Assembly: GCA_036251875.1 (NCBI GenBank)
Contig: CP133961.1
Coordinates: 1-50,494, forward strand
DNA length: 50,494 bases
Source: Orbaceae bacterium lpD02
GTDB lineage: Bacteria > Pseudomonadota > Gammaproteobacteria > Enterobacterales > Orbaceae
Direction: 5' to 3'
Below, piece after piece: positions 9,080 to 17,743 of this stretch (positions within the stretch are counted from its first letter, which is position 1; each line of letters opens with the position of its first letter). Position numbers and translations under genes: made by a program. A model generated the notes under the pieces. The model saw only the letters and a program-made list of their open reading frames with translations. It searched no databases and was not told where the DNA came from.

Positions 9080-9400
9080 ATGTTTAATATAAAAATACAT
9101 GATGATGCTTTTTTAGAGTTATCAGAATTACCTGATGAACTAAGTGGTAAAATGTTTCATCTAATAAAAAAATTAGAAAAAATCGGTCAACTGAAAATGC
9201 CAGATAGCCGAGCATTAGGTAACGGGTTATTTGAATTAAGAGCAATAGAGCGTAACAATATAGCCAGAAGTATTTATGCATATCAAAAAAATAATACAGT
9301 TTATTTATTACATTCATTTGTAAAAAAGACGCAAAAAACTCCAGCAGTAGCAATTAAAATAGCACGAGATAGATTAAAGGAGATCATACAAAATGACTAA
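9080..9400 (+). CDS. HigB/RelE-superfamily toxin (phage Gp49-like)
   Basis: A 106-residue protein from ATG at 9080, which has an AGGG site 6 bases upstream; an in-frame extension to 9023 lacks one. Typical Gp49/HigB features are LSELPDEL, a conserved GLFELRAIE strand with arginine, the RSIYAYQ segment, and VYLLHSFVKKTQKTP before a C-terminal helix. Family members are ribosome-dependent mRNA interferases neutralised by an XRE antitoxin. The antitoxin gene follows with an 8-base overlap (toxin-first order, as in higBA). On a low-copy linear plasmid it likely acts in post-segregational stability or phage defence. Confidence 0.85.
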   Translation: MFNIKIHDDAFLELSELPDELSGKMFHLIKKLEKIGQLKMPDSRALGNGLFELRAIERNNIARSIYAYQKNNTVYLLHSFVKKTQKTPAVAIKIARDRLKEIIQND

Positions 9401-9683
9401 AAAGCACTCAAAAACGATTCTTGACTTAGAGAAAGTAATGCTTTGCAATGATGCAGCAAAAGAAGCATATGAAAATGCAGAATATGAATGGAAACTAAAA
9501 GAACTACTTTCAAAGGCTCGTTATAACGCTAATTTAACCTCATCTGATGTTGCAAGAAAACTAAAAGTCGCACCATCAAATATTCATAGAATCGAAAGTA
9601 ATCCTAGCAAATCAAGTATGCAAACTATTTTTAAATACTTAGATGCCTGTAATGCAAAAATTGATTTTAATCTATCATCTTAG
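9393..9683 (+). CDS. XRE-family antitoxin (HigA-like)
   Basis: A 96-residue protein with a helix-turn-helix in its C-terminal half (about residues 49-72, TSSDVARKLKVAPSNIHRIE). The N-terminal region is probably the toxin-binding part. Start is preceded by AAGGAG inside the toxin gene, so the pair is translationally coupled. It likely represses the operon through the TTATC...GATAA palindromes upstream. Confidence 0.85.
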   Translation: MTKKHSKTILDLEKVMLCNDAAKEAYENAEYEWKLKELLSKARYNANLTSSDVARKLKVAPSNIHRIESNPSKSSMQTIFKYLDACNAKIDFNLSS

Positions 9684-9787
9684 TTTGAAAGGTTTTTTCA
9701 CTGAGTTCAAAGTATGGATAGGCTAAATCTGGAATGAAAACACATTTTTATACAATAACTATAAAGTGTAATTAACAAGGTGATAAC

Positions 9788-10114
9788 ATGATATCAGTAA
9801 CGCAAAAAAACGAAATTAAAATAATCACAGCTTTATATAATGAATTAATGTCGCACCAATTTACTATAAGTGTCGATGACGGGGAAGCGATTAATAAAAC
9901 ACACTCGCTAAGTGACATGCTTGATTGGTACCAAAATTTAGATGAAATGAGACTAATTGCAAAAAAAGATGATCTCAAAGGTTCTGTGTATTTCATATTT
10001 GGAAATGGATCAAAAGGTATTTATTGCATTATAGATAATAGTGAATATCTTGAACCTTACATGACAAAAACCAATGAATTAACTGAACAGCTTTGTAAAA
10101 AGTTTGATGTTTAA
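9788..10114 (+). CDS. Hypothetical protein
   Basis: 108 residues with good AAGG spacing before ATG. The predicted mixed alpha/beta sequence has acidic patches (SVDDGEAI) and hydrophobic strands (SVYFIFGNGSKGIYCII). Not recognised. It lies alone between the toxin-antitoxin pair and the end of the late operon, with a bidirectional terminator downstream, so it is an independent single-gene unit and may be cargo expressed in the lysogen. Confidence 0.55.
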   Translation: MISVTQKNEIKIITALYNELMSHQFTISVDDGEAINKTHSLSDMLDWYQNLDEMRLIAKKDDLKGSVYFIFGNGSKGIYCIIDNSEYLEPYMTKTNELTEQLCKKFDV

Positions 10115-10198
10115 ATTCTACTTTGTGCTGTTACGTCCGTAGCAGGTACAAATCTAAATTCATAATCTGATTGTAAAATATAATTAACTAGATGATTT

Positions 10199-10244
10199 AA
10201 AAAAGGGCAACTATGAAGTGTGTGATCCATAGTTACCCTTTTTT
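10199..10244. terminator. Bidirectional intrinsic terminator ending the late operon
   Basis: AAAAAAGGG..AACTATG at 10199-10215 pairs with CATAGTT.CCCTTTTTT at 10228-10244, with one mismatch and a T-run on both strands. It closes the minus-strand virion operon and the plus-strand 9788-10114 gene. Confidence 0.88.
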
Positions 10245-10288
10245 CATTAGTCAACTTCAACTCAGATTTTAGCGAGTATACTTTATAT

Positions 10289-10516
10289 CTATAAACGATT
10301 GCGTTTTCGTTGTGAAACGTAAGCGAGGTAACAGTGTTTTTTTTGCCAAAAAAATATGGCATTAATAACTTTTTCTGCAATAATCCATCGCTTTTTAGCG
10401 TTGTCAGTTAAGTTAGCACATCTGTAAGCTCTGCTAGATAGCGTTTCGTTCGGCTTACCTGAAATTAGTGCATTAAAAAACTGGTCAAGTGCTATTGCTA
10501 ACTTGTAAAAATACAT
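10289..10516 (-). CDS. Small conserved phage protein of unknown function
   Basis: 75 residues. The pattern ALDQFFNALISGKPNETLSS, KKRWIIAEKVI and FFWQKKHCYLAY recalls a small protein family that recurs at ends of phage tail operons and is often annotated only as hypothetical. AAGGA lies 6 bases before ATG. It is the last gene of the minus-strand late operon, just before the bidirectional terminator. No activity can be assigned. Confidence 0.65.
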   Translation of the reverse strand: MYFYKLAIALDQFFNALISGKPNETLSSRAYRCANLTDNAKKRWIIAEKVINAIFFWQKKHCYLAYVSQRKRNRL

Positions 10517-10543
10517 TGAAATTCCTTAATTGTAGGTTTTTAA

Positions 10544-10954
10544 TTATGCTTTTATCTTTGCCCCTTCAAAGAACATTTTATCGACTTGTTCATCAGTTAG
10601 ATTAAACAATTTCCCAGCTAATTGAATCAAAGTCGAATCACGCCTAAATTCTTGCGCAGTTTCCCACGCTGTCTTTGCAGTTATGCTTTCAACTGAATCA
10701 TTATCAAGTGAATTAATATATGCATCAGTTGCTTGATATAGAGTGATTCCGTCCTCTAGTTTAGTGAGTTTCAGAACTGTCATAGCTTGAAAACGACTTA
10801 ATGATTGAGGAACTGTAATTTGTTCATCTGACACAAATAACATTGTGTTTATTTCTTTTTCTGTCATTTCTATTAAATCTAGGCGCATGATAGCTACATC
10901 AACATCATCATCAAAAGCCCATATATTGTTTTTTTGATCTTTATAATACTTCAT
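10544..10954 (-). CDS. Tail fibre assembly-like protein
   Basis: 136 residues beginning MKYYKDQKNNIWAFDDDVDV, a start typical of small fibre chaperone or accessory proteins next to phage fibre genes. It lies 15 bases downstream of the large repeat-containing fibre gene, so it probably assists its folding, trimerisation or attachment. It does not resemble the other fibre assembly protein (14264-14803), implying two separate fibre modules. Assignment is by position and general likeness. Confidence 0.6.
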   Translation of the reverse strand: MKYYKDQKNNIWAFDDDVDVAIMRLDLIEMTEKEINTMLFVSDEQITVPQSLSRFQAMTVLKLTKLEDGITLYQATDAYINSLDNDSVESITAKTAWETAQEFRRDSTLIQLAGKLFNLTDEQVDKMFFEGAKIKA

Positions 10955-10969
10955 ATATACTCCAATAAT

Positions 10970-13900
10970 TTATCGCAACTCTACCCAGTTTGCACTCGCA
11001 GGCCTTCCTGATACTGAGTATGCAGCCAAGCTTGCGCTGTAATTTGAACCAGGAGGGATTATGAAACTATGATAAGTGTTTGCAGGTATTCTGAATACTT
11101 CCACACCATTTAATTTTATAATTGTAACATTTCCAGATGGAGACATTACGCTTGCTAAAATAGGCCTGCTTGTTGTGTTTGTGTATGTAACATAATTAAT
11201 TCTTGAATTTGTAACATTTTGATAAGACTGCCCCACGCCAATGATAGATGGGTTGATACCATGAACAAGATAACCATCAGGATTAAAGCAATACAACCAC
11301 CTTTTATTTACATCATCCCACACTCCATTATGTCCATCTGCTTTAACTTGAAGCGAATAGCGTCCACCACTATTTGGAGCAAATAAATATAGCGCCCCCC
11401 CGGCATTATTTGGGTCTACACTTATATTATTAACAATAGGATTAATTGAATCCTTAATGATTTTAACTGCTTTTGATGTTGCTGCAGTTTCCTCTGAATC
11501 ACTACTTAACGACGAGCTTAATTTCACCACTCCTGGTCGTTCTGTTGTACCCACAACTTTGCCTAAATTTAACGCCTCAACTACTCCTTCATTGGCTGTC
11601 AATGCTAAATCATAAGCCTCTTTTACTGCTTTTGAGGTCGCACCAGTTTCTTCTGAATCACTACTCAGCGATGAGCTTAGCTCTACACCCTTTTTAGCGT
11701 CTATTAAAGCAACCACTGACTTAATCGCCTTCGACGTTGCTGCTGTTTCCTCTGAATCACTACTTAACGACGAGCTTAATTTCACCACTCCTGGTCGTTC
11801 TGTCGTACCCACAACTTTGCCTAAATTTAACGCCTCAACTACTCCTTCATTGGCTGTCAATGCTAAATCATAAGCCTCTTTTACTGCTTTTGAGGTCGCA
11901 CCAGTTTCTTCTGAATCACTACTCAGCGATGAGCTTAGCTCTACACCCTTTTTAGCATCTATTAAAGCAACCACTGATTTAATCGCCTTCGACGTCGCTG
12001 CTGTTTCCTCTGAATCACTACTTAACGACGAGCTTAATTTCACCACTCCTGGTCGTTCTGTCGTACCCACAACTTTGCCTAAATTTAACGCCTCAACTAC
12101 TCCTTCATTGGCTGTTAATGCTAAATCATAAGCCTCTTTCACTGCTTTTGAAGTCGCACCGGTTTCTTCTGAATCACTACTCAGTGATGAGCTTAGCTCT
12201 ACACCCTTTTTAGCATCTATTAAAGCAACCACTGACTTAATCGCCTTCGATGTCGCTGCTGTTTCCTCTGAATCACTACTCAGCGATGAGCTTAGCTCTA
12301 CACCCTTTTTAGCGTCTATTAAAGCAACCACTGACTTAATCGCCTTCGATGTCGCTGCTGTTTCCTCTGAATCACTACTTAACGACGAGCTTAATTTCAC
12401 CACTCCTGGTCGTTCTGTTGTACCCACAACTTTGCCTAAATTTAACGCCTCAACTACTCCTTTATTGGCTGTCAATGCTAAATCATAAGCCTCTTTTACT
12501 GCTTTTGAGGTCGCACCGGTTTCTTCTGAATCACTACTCAGTGATGAGCTTAGCTCTACACCCTTTTTAGCATCTATTAAAGCAACCACTGACTTAATCG
12601 CCTTCGATGTCGCTGCTGTTTCCTCTGAATCACTACTCAGCGATGAGCTTAGCTCTACACCCTTTTTAGCGTCTATTAAAGCAACCACTGACTTAATCGC
12701 CTTCGATGTCGCTGCTGTTTCCTCTGAATCACTACTCAGCGATGAGCTTAGCTCTACACCCTTTTTAGCGTCTATTAAAGCAACCACTGACTTAATCGCC
12801 TTCGATGTCGCTGCTGTTTCCTCTGAATCACTACTTAACGACGAGCTTAGATCTACACCCTTTTTAGCGTCTATTAAAGCAACCACTGACTTAATCGCCT
12901 TCGATGTCGCTGCTGTTTCCTCTGAATCACTACTCAGCGATGAGCTTAGCTCTACACCCTTTTTAGCGTCTATTAAAGCAACCACTGACTTAATCGCCTT
13001 CGACGTTGCTGCTGTTTCCTCTGAATCACTACTTAACGACGAGCTTAGATCTACACCCTTTTTAGCGTCTATTAAAGCAACCACTGACTTAATCGCCTTC
13101 GATGTCGCTGCTGTTTCCTCTGAATCACTACTCAGCGATGAGCTTAGATCTACACCCTTTTTAGCATCTATTAAAGCAACCACTGACTTAATCGCCTTCG
13201 ACGTTGCTGCTGTTTCCTCTGAATCACTACTTAACGACGAGCTTAATTTCACCACTCCTGGTCGTTCTGTCGTACCCACAACTTTGCCTAAATTTAACGC
13301 CTCAACTACTCCTTCATTGGCTGTCAATGCTAAATCATAAGCCTCTTTTACTGCTTTTGAGGTCGCACCAGTTTCTTCTGAATCACTACTCAGCGATGAG
13401 CTTAGCTCTACACCCTTTTTAGCATCTATTAAAGCAACCACTGATTTAATCGCCTTCGACGTCGCTGCTGTTTCCTCTGAATCACTACTTAACGACGAGC
13501 TTAATTTCACCACTCCTGGTCGTTCTGTCGTACCCACAACTTTGCCTAAATTTAACGCCTCAACTACTCCTTCATTGGCTGTTAATGCTAAATCATAAGC
13601 CTCTTTCACTGCTTTTGAAGTCGCACCGGTTTCTTCTGAATCACTACTTAACGACGAGCTTAACTCTACATCCTTTTTAGCATCTACTAAGGCTACCACC
13701 GACTTAATCGCCTTCGATGTCGCCGCCGTTTCTTCTGAATCACTACTCAGCGATGAACTTAGCTCGATACCTTTTTTGACGTCTACCAATACATTCCCTT
13801 TTTCATCGGGGAATGTATTATTTACAGTTAAAACAGGGTGAAGTTCTAATATTTTTGCACCAATATCTTCTATTCTATTACAGGCATCATCAGCTTTATT

Positions 13901-14251
13901 TGCCGCAATGATGGTTTGATTTCGTACTTGATAAAAATCATTAATCAGCGCTGGAGTAAGATCGCTTTCACTTGGAATAGTTAAAAAATTATTTAGTGTA
14001 TCGTCAGGGGAATCATGATAAATAGTTATATCTCCTATGTAATGTTCAATGCCTTTATGTAAAGTTGAAATATAAACAGCGTACTCAGAATTATTCAATG
14101 TTAAATCGTAATATCCATAGCTATCCGTAATAATAGAACAGTTTATTTTGTCGATAACATTCATTGTATTTTTTAACGAAACAAATCTAATTTTACAATT
14201 TGATATCACTTCCCCGGAGCCATTTTTCAAATAGCCAAAAATCCGTGCCAT
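10970..14251 (-). CDS. Tail fibre with 20-unit tandem repeat shaft
   Basis: 1093 residues. The N-terminal domain (about 1-140, MARIFGYLKNGSGEVISNCK) resembles the prophage tail-fibre N-terminal domain that docks to the baseplate. Residues about 164-930 are 20 units beginning LSSSLSSDSEET(A/G)ATSKA. They comprise thirteen 33-residue units, six 53-residue units that add EAYDLALTANEGVVEALNLG, and one final 20-residue unit. These look like the phage fibre repeat family that forms trimeric shafts. The C-terminal tip (about 931-1093, including NAGGALYLFAPNSGGRYSLQ) should contact the receptor. The chaperone-like gene follows. Repeat DNA is nearly identical between units, so shaft length should vary by recombination. 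Confidence 0.9.
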   Translation of the reverse strand: MARIFGYLKNGSGEVISNCKIRFVSLKNTMNVIDKINCSIITDSYGYYDLTLNNSEYAVYISTLHKGIEHYIGDITIYHDSPDDTLNNFLTIPSESDLTPALINDFYQVRNQTIIAANKADDACNRIEDIGAKILELHPVLTVNNTFPDEKGNVLVDVKKGIELSSSLSSDSEETAATSKAIKSVVALVDAKKDVELSSSLSSDSEETGATSKAVKEAYDLALTANEGVVEALNLGKVVGTTERPGVVKLSSSLSSDSEETAATSKAIKSVVALIDAKKGVELSSSLSSDSEETGATSKAVKEAYDLALTANEGVVEALNLGKVVGTTERPGVVKLSSSLSSDSEETAATSKAIKSVVALIDAKKGVDLSSSLSSDSEETAATSKAIKSVVALIDAKKGVDLSSSLSSDSEETAATSKAIKSVVALIDAKKGVELSSSLSSDSEETAATSKAIKSVVALIDAKKGVDLSSSLSSDSEETAATSKAIKSVVALIDAKKGVELSSSLSSDSEETAATSKAIKSVVALIDAKKGVELSSSLSSDSEETAATSKAIKSVVALIDAKKGVELSSSLSSDSEETGATSKAVKEAYDLALTANKGVVEALNLGKVVGTTERPGVVKLSSSLSSDSEETAATSKAIKSVVALIDAKKGVELSSSLSSDSEETAATSKAIKSVVALIDAKKGVELSSSLSSDSEETGATSKAVKEAYDLALTANEGVVEALNLGKVVGTTERPGVVKLSSSLSSDSEETAATSKAIKSVVALIDAKKGVELSSSLSSDSEETGATSKAVKEAYDLALTANEGVVEALNLGKVVGTTERPGVVKLSSSLSSDSEETAATSKAIKSVVALIDAKKGVELSSSLSSDSEETGATSKAVKEAYDLALTANEGVVEALNLGKVVGTTERPGVVKLSSSLSSDSEETAATSKAVKIIKDSINPIVNNISVDPNNAGGALYLFAPNSGGRYSLQVKADGHNGVWDDVNKRWLYCFNPDGYLVHGINPSIIGVGQSYQNVTNSRINYVTYTNTTSRPILASVMSPSGNVTIIKLNGVEVFRIPANTYHSFIIPPGSNYSASLAAYSVSGRPASANWVELR
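11462..13762 (-). repeat. Coding tandem-repeat array in tail fibre gene
   Basis: 2301 bases, exactly 767 codons: 13 units of 99 bases, 6 of 159 bases and a last 60-base piece. Units differ mainly by a few silent changes. Two alternative spellings of the LSSSLSSD segment (CTTAACGACGAGCTT versus CTCAGCGATGAGCTT, plus-strand reading) are shuffled along the array, which suggests gene conversion or unequal crossing-over. Confidence 0.93.
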
Positions 14252-14263
14252 AAAGTATCCACC

Positions 14264-14803
14264 CTATAAAGTTGGTTCATCTGGAAAAATACAATCAGAC
14301 CCTTTTACATCTATTCTATTAACTAAAAATCGATACTCTTGCCATTTTTTTAATAGTAAAATTTCTGAATCTGTAAGTTGTTGAATGCTTTCGCCATACT
14401 GGAGTATGCTTATTTGCTCAGTTGCTATATTTATCCGTTCATTTTTCTCTTTAGTTATATTGTTTATTCTTTCTTCTTCTTCTAATTTTTCATTTTTCAC
14501 CCACTTTTCTCCATTCCATTCATCATACTTACATGGCACGAGTAAAGTGTAATCGTCATCAACGGGGCCTAATTTTTGGATTAGCATACTTTCTTTATTT
14601 TTTTTATTGTATGCATACTGACCTATGAAACTTTCAATCAAAACCCAAGCACCATTTTTTTCACACGGCCAGAAACCGTCTTTAAATTCGGGGGCTTCTC
14701 GCAAAGCGTTAAATGGCGCCAAGCTGTTATTGTTGCTTTCAAGAGAATGAGTGAATTGTCTATTTTCACTTAATGAATCATAATAATAATTTATTTCTGC
14801 CAT
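14264..14803 (-). CDS. Tail fibre assembly chaperone
   Basis: 179 residues. The C-terminal part (LKKWQEYRFLVNRIDV ... FPDEP) is the usual ending of the caudoviral tail fibre assembly family, and the middle has the common KYDEWNGEKWV pattern. Members bind fibre C-terminal tips and help them fold. The gene is two bases downstream of the collar-type fibre (14805-15518) and twelve bases upstream of the repeat fibre, so it could serve either. Confidence 0.85.
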   Translation of the reverse strand: MAEINYYYDSLSENRQFTHSLESNNNSLAPFNALREAPEFKDGFWPCEKNGAWVLIESFIGQYAYNKKNKESMLIQKLGPVDDDYTLLVPCKYDEWNGEKWVKNEKLEEEERINNITKEKNERINIATEQISILQYGESIQQLTDSEILLLKKWQEYRFLVNRIDVKGSDCIFPDEPTL

Positions 14804-14804
14804 T

Positions 14805-15518
14805 TTACACTCCTAGATACATTGCAGCTGTAAGGCCTAAGTTAACAGGGTTGTTTTCAATGCCGGTTGGCACAACTCTAGACGCATCCATACTAATTAT
14901 TCCGCCCCAATTATCACCACTTCCAGATTTAATTGATGAATTCCATGTTGAACTAATATAAAGAGCACCCTGACTTGCGCTTTCTATGTATGCACCTTTA
15001 TTAAAAGAATAAACGTTACCCCATATGTTCCTTATTTTGTCATCTTCCCAAGAACCTACTTGTCTACTTGAACCGTTTACTACTCGAAGAAATGCCCCTC
15101 TTCCATCTTTAGAGAAAAAATTAGGGAGGTTAATCCTATCTCCAGATATAGAAATACCCCAGTCAGCTTTAAACTCTGTTGAGAATGAATTAAGGACTTT
15201 TCCTTGAGGTGAAGAAACAAGAAATGTATCACCATTCAATGAATACCAGCCATTATCAAGTTGATATAGTCTTTTCATTGATAACTCAAACTTGCCTACT
15301 GATGAGTTAGTTAATCCTCGTATTGCCTGAGCGATTTGTGTATCATCATTAGGATCGAGTGTCATCCCTGATGAAACAATAATGTTGACTAACTCTCTTT
15401 GAATAGTGTTAAACCAAGCCGCAGGTAAAATCGTAGGTTCAATACCTGCTGCGACAACACCGTCAGTAAACTCACCAGACGCAGTTGCTGATGAAGTAAT
15501 GCTTCCTATTTTTTGCAT
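14805..15518 (-). CDS. Tail fibre/collar-type protein
   Basis: 237 residues. The N-terminus (MQKIGSITSSATASGEFTDG) and following TILPAAWFNTIQRELVNII region are typical of phage tail fibre starts. Later comes a tail-collar-like segment, LPNFFSKDGRGAFLRVVNG, and a C-terminal NPVNLGLTAAMYLGV ending usual for fibre tips. Directly downstream of gp48, so it is probably the primary fibre, with its own chaperone next. It is short, so it may be only an adaptor or short fibre. Confidence 0.8.
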   Translation of the reverse strand: MQKIGSITSSATASGEFTDGVVAAGIEPTILPAAWFNTIQRELVNIIVSSGMTLDPNDDTQIAQAIRGLTNSSVGKFELSMKRLYQLDNGWYSLNGDTFLVSSPQGKVLNSFSTEFKADWGISISGDRINLPNFFSKDGRGAFLRVVNGSSRQVGSWEDDKIRNIWGNVYSFNKGAYIESASQGALYISSTWNSSIKSGSGDNWGGIISMDASRVVPTGIENNPVNLGLTAAMYLGV

Positions 15519-15527
15519 TGTAATTCC

Positions 15528-16118
15528 TTAATCATAAATAAATTGTAAAATAGTATGAGAAGGTGAATATTTATCTAATCGACATTCAATGGTTGAGTTG
15601 CCATGCGTCATAAGCGGATCACCACATCGAGACATTCCGGCTTTAGCAAACTGCCTATTATCATTAAGTCCTAGAACTTGCCACACAAACGGCCACTCTT
15701 CGCCATAAATTCGATCACCTGCTCGAGATAGCCCACACCGGGCTTGGCGGAATTCTTTTATTTTGATAACTTTCGATAATGCAGATGCCAGTTCAGTAAA
15801 ATACGATTTACTTTGGCCTCCGATGCTAATGAATTTTAAAAAGACGGCTAAAAGCCTATCTTGGTAAGTCTGTTTTTCACCAAAACTACAACTATCCGGT
15901 AATCCGAGGCTTTTCTCCCACTCATCTAAAAAAGTAATCGATGAACCCGGAAAAGCGGAAGTAATTAAATTAATAGCTTCATCATCAATACGTTGAAAAC
16001 TTTTCGCAATAGACATCAACAAACGATATTGAATTGAATTTCTATCACCCCAAATGATCCCTTTTGGCATTAATTGTTTTAATGCCATTGCATACTCATC
16101 TTGACTATACTTAGACAT
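15528..16118 (-). CDS. Mu gp48-like baseplate protein (YmfQ/DUF2313)
   Basis: 196 residues with the family pattern near the N-terminus, ALKQLMPKGIIWGDRNS, and FLDEWEKSLGLPD in the middle. In Mu-like phages this protein joins the baseplate rim to the fibres. It overlaps the end of gp47 by 8 bases and precedes the fibre gene, the Mu order. Confidence 0.88.
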   Translation of the reverse strand: MSKYSQDEYAMALKQLMPKGIIWGDRNSIQYRLLMSIAKSFQRIDDEAINLITSAFPGSSITFLDEWEKSLGLPDSCSFGEKQTYQDRLLAVFLKFISIGGQSKSYFTELASALSKVIKIKEFRQARCGLSRAGDRIYGEEWPFVWQVLGLNDNRQFAKAGMSRCGDPLMTHGNSTIECRLDKYSPSHTILQFIYD

Positions 16119-17247
16119 AACTAATTACCCCGATTGACGGCAACTCCCCGGTACCAAGCGATATATTCGAATTTGGGGTATTAAGAATAAATCCATTTGT
16201 CCCATCAACATTTGAAATTGCTTTGATGATTGATGATAAGTTAATCATTCCAGCCAATTCACCTTCACTAAAAAAGACATTTTCAATCGCTTGATGGAGT
16301 TCTTTTTTGACACTATCACTTGCGCTTGATATCCCTCTTATTTCGAAATTAATTTTTTTAGCAATGGGAGAGCACACCCATACGAGTGCGGTGACTGGCT
16401 GAAAATCGTAAATATAATTTGCTACTGTTAGTTGGTCCCCTGTTGCCTTATAAGCTCCCCAATCTTCTTTATTTGATATTCCATCACTACCAACCGGAAA
16501 TCCATTATTACTATTGCCATCCATCATAAAATAGACGCCAACCGACCCCACCCCTATTATTCTGCGCTTAATCCAAGCACGAGTTACGCCGGGTATCGAT
16601 AACGCCCAACTAATGTAATCATCATTACTACCGCCTTGTGGGGTATTTTGATAGCGATGCAAAACTCGAGACCTAAAATCTTCTTCATTTTCAACATCAC
16701 TACCACCCGTAATCGGATCGATTGTCGTAACCTGATTTGATAATCCAGTAATCGGCTCGTCAAAAGTCAATAGCGTCCCAGCATCAATGTTCCCATCTTT
16801 ACCGCCGCACGTAATATCATCAAAAGGGTCTTTTAATACTGCAGTAATACTTGCGTAAGATTCGCCATTTGAATTGATAGTAAGCCCGTTATCAACCGTA
16901 TATTGGTAGCCATCACTCCGATTTAATTTGGTACCTTTTTGAATAGAAACACCAGCCTTTCCCTCAAAGAGTACCTTTTTGCACGTCGCTGCTGTTGGTG
17001 GGTACCTAAATATCTTGCGAGTTGCACCCCATGCGGCTAAATATTCATCTGTTGCTGTATAGGGCGTAGCTTGCTTTGCAATGTAATCTAAATACCCGTA
17101 TTGCAAATGGCTCATGCCAGCGACTGTATTTCCAATGACTCGCATATTCGAAAATCGAAGCAGCGAGCCAATATCTTTTTGGCCATTTTCAATATCGCTC
17201 GTTACAATAGATTGAAGTTCTGATAGTGTTTTACGTTTAAATGGCAT
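16111..17247 (-). CDS. Baseplate J-like protein (Mu gp47)
   Basis: 378 residues. Baseplate J family signs include the N-terminal KRKTLSELQSIVTSDIENG and the central ENEEDFRSRVLHRYQNTPQG plus YISWALSIPGVTRAWI. It forms the baseplate wedge in contractile tails. Starts directly after the gp46-like gene, and its 3' end overlaps gp48. Confidence 0.93.
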   Translation of the reverse strand: MPFKRKTLSELQSIVTSDIENGQKDIGSLLRFSNMRVIGNTVAGMSHLQYGYLDYIAKQATPYTATDEYLAAWGATRKIFRYPPTAATCKKVLFEGKAGVSIQKGTKLNRSDGYQYTVDNGLTINSNGESYASITAVLKDPFDDITCGGKDGNIDAGTLLTFDEPITGLSNQVTTIDPITGGSDVENEEDFRSRVLHRYQNTPQGGSNDDYISWALSIPGVTRAWIKRRIIGVGSVGVYFMMDGNSNNGFPVGSDGISNKEDWGAYKATGDQLTVANYIYDFQPVTALVWVCSPIAKKINFEIRGISSASDSVKKELHQAIENVFFSEGELAGMINLSSIIKAISNVDGTNGFILNTPNSNISLGTGELPSIGVISYV

Positions 17248-17685
17248 TTACACTTGCTCCCAAATTCGATTAAATTTTAATGTACTGACATCGCCATTTG
17301 GCTTGTAATAAGTAACCTGTAAATAAAGGCTGTTTGGGTAGATAATTTGGCTAGTTATATCAAATTGACTAACAACACCATCGGATATCAACCATTGAAG
17401 TGCCTCATTAGCGTAAAGTTCAGCGCGGCGAGCAACATTTAATGTGAGTTTTTGACGATAAAGAAGCCAAAGCCTTGATCCAATATTTGAATCATAAAAG
17501 ATATCAGCCCACCAGCCACGCCGATTATTATCTTCAATTTCATCATCGGCATTGGCTAAGCCGTCAGTAAATAAACTGATCATAATAGATGTTGATAAAT
17601 CGTTACCTTGCTTTAAATCGCCAAAATCAACTGACCAATCGCCTCTCATGACATCTAAATCAAAAAATGTGGTTATATCACTCAT
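17248..17685 (-). CDS. Baseplate wedge protein, Mu gp46 family
   Basis: 145 residues, with the family pattern NNRRGWWADIFYDSNIGSRLW and LTLNVARRAELYANEALQWL. These small proteins link the hub to gp47. It begins just past an intrinsic terminator (17701-17720), so its expression needs antitermination or read-through from the upstream operon. Confidence 0.92.
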   Translation of the reverse strand: MSDITTFFDLDVMRGDWSVDFGDLKQGNDLSTSIMISLFTDGLANADDEIEDNNRRGWWADIFYDSNIGSRLWLLYRQKLTLNVARRAELYANEALQWLISDGVVSQFDITSQIIYPNSLYLQVTYYKPNGDVSTLKFNRIWEQV

Positions 17686-17692
17686 TTTTTCC

Positions 17693-17720
17693 CCATAAAA
17701 AAACCGCCCAACGGCGGTTT
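17693..17720 (-). terminator. Intrinsic terminator inside tail operon
   Basis: AAACCGCC-CAAC-GGCGGTTT (17701-17720) is an 8-base-pair stem followed on the minus strand by a run of Ts. It sits directly after the small membrane protein gene and before gp46. Confidence 0.85.
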
Positions 17721-17743
17721 AATTTAAATATAATTAGAAAGGT

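Noticed and set aside
10111-10380. 89-codon minus-strand ORF over the terminator
   Set aside because: Runs through a strong terminator and overlaps a better supported small gene in another frame.
11473-13422. Several plus-strand ORFs of about 72 codons inside the fibre repeats
   Set aside because: Leucine-rich shadows of the repeated fibre coding sequence on the opposite strand; no ribosome binding sites and they repeat with the array.
11462-13762. Regular repeats reminiscent of a CRISPR array
   Set aside because: Units are 99 or 159 bases, in frame and translate to fibre repeats; there are no unique spacers.
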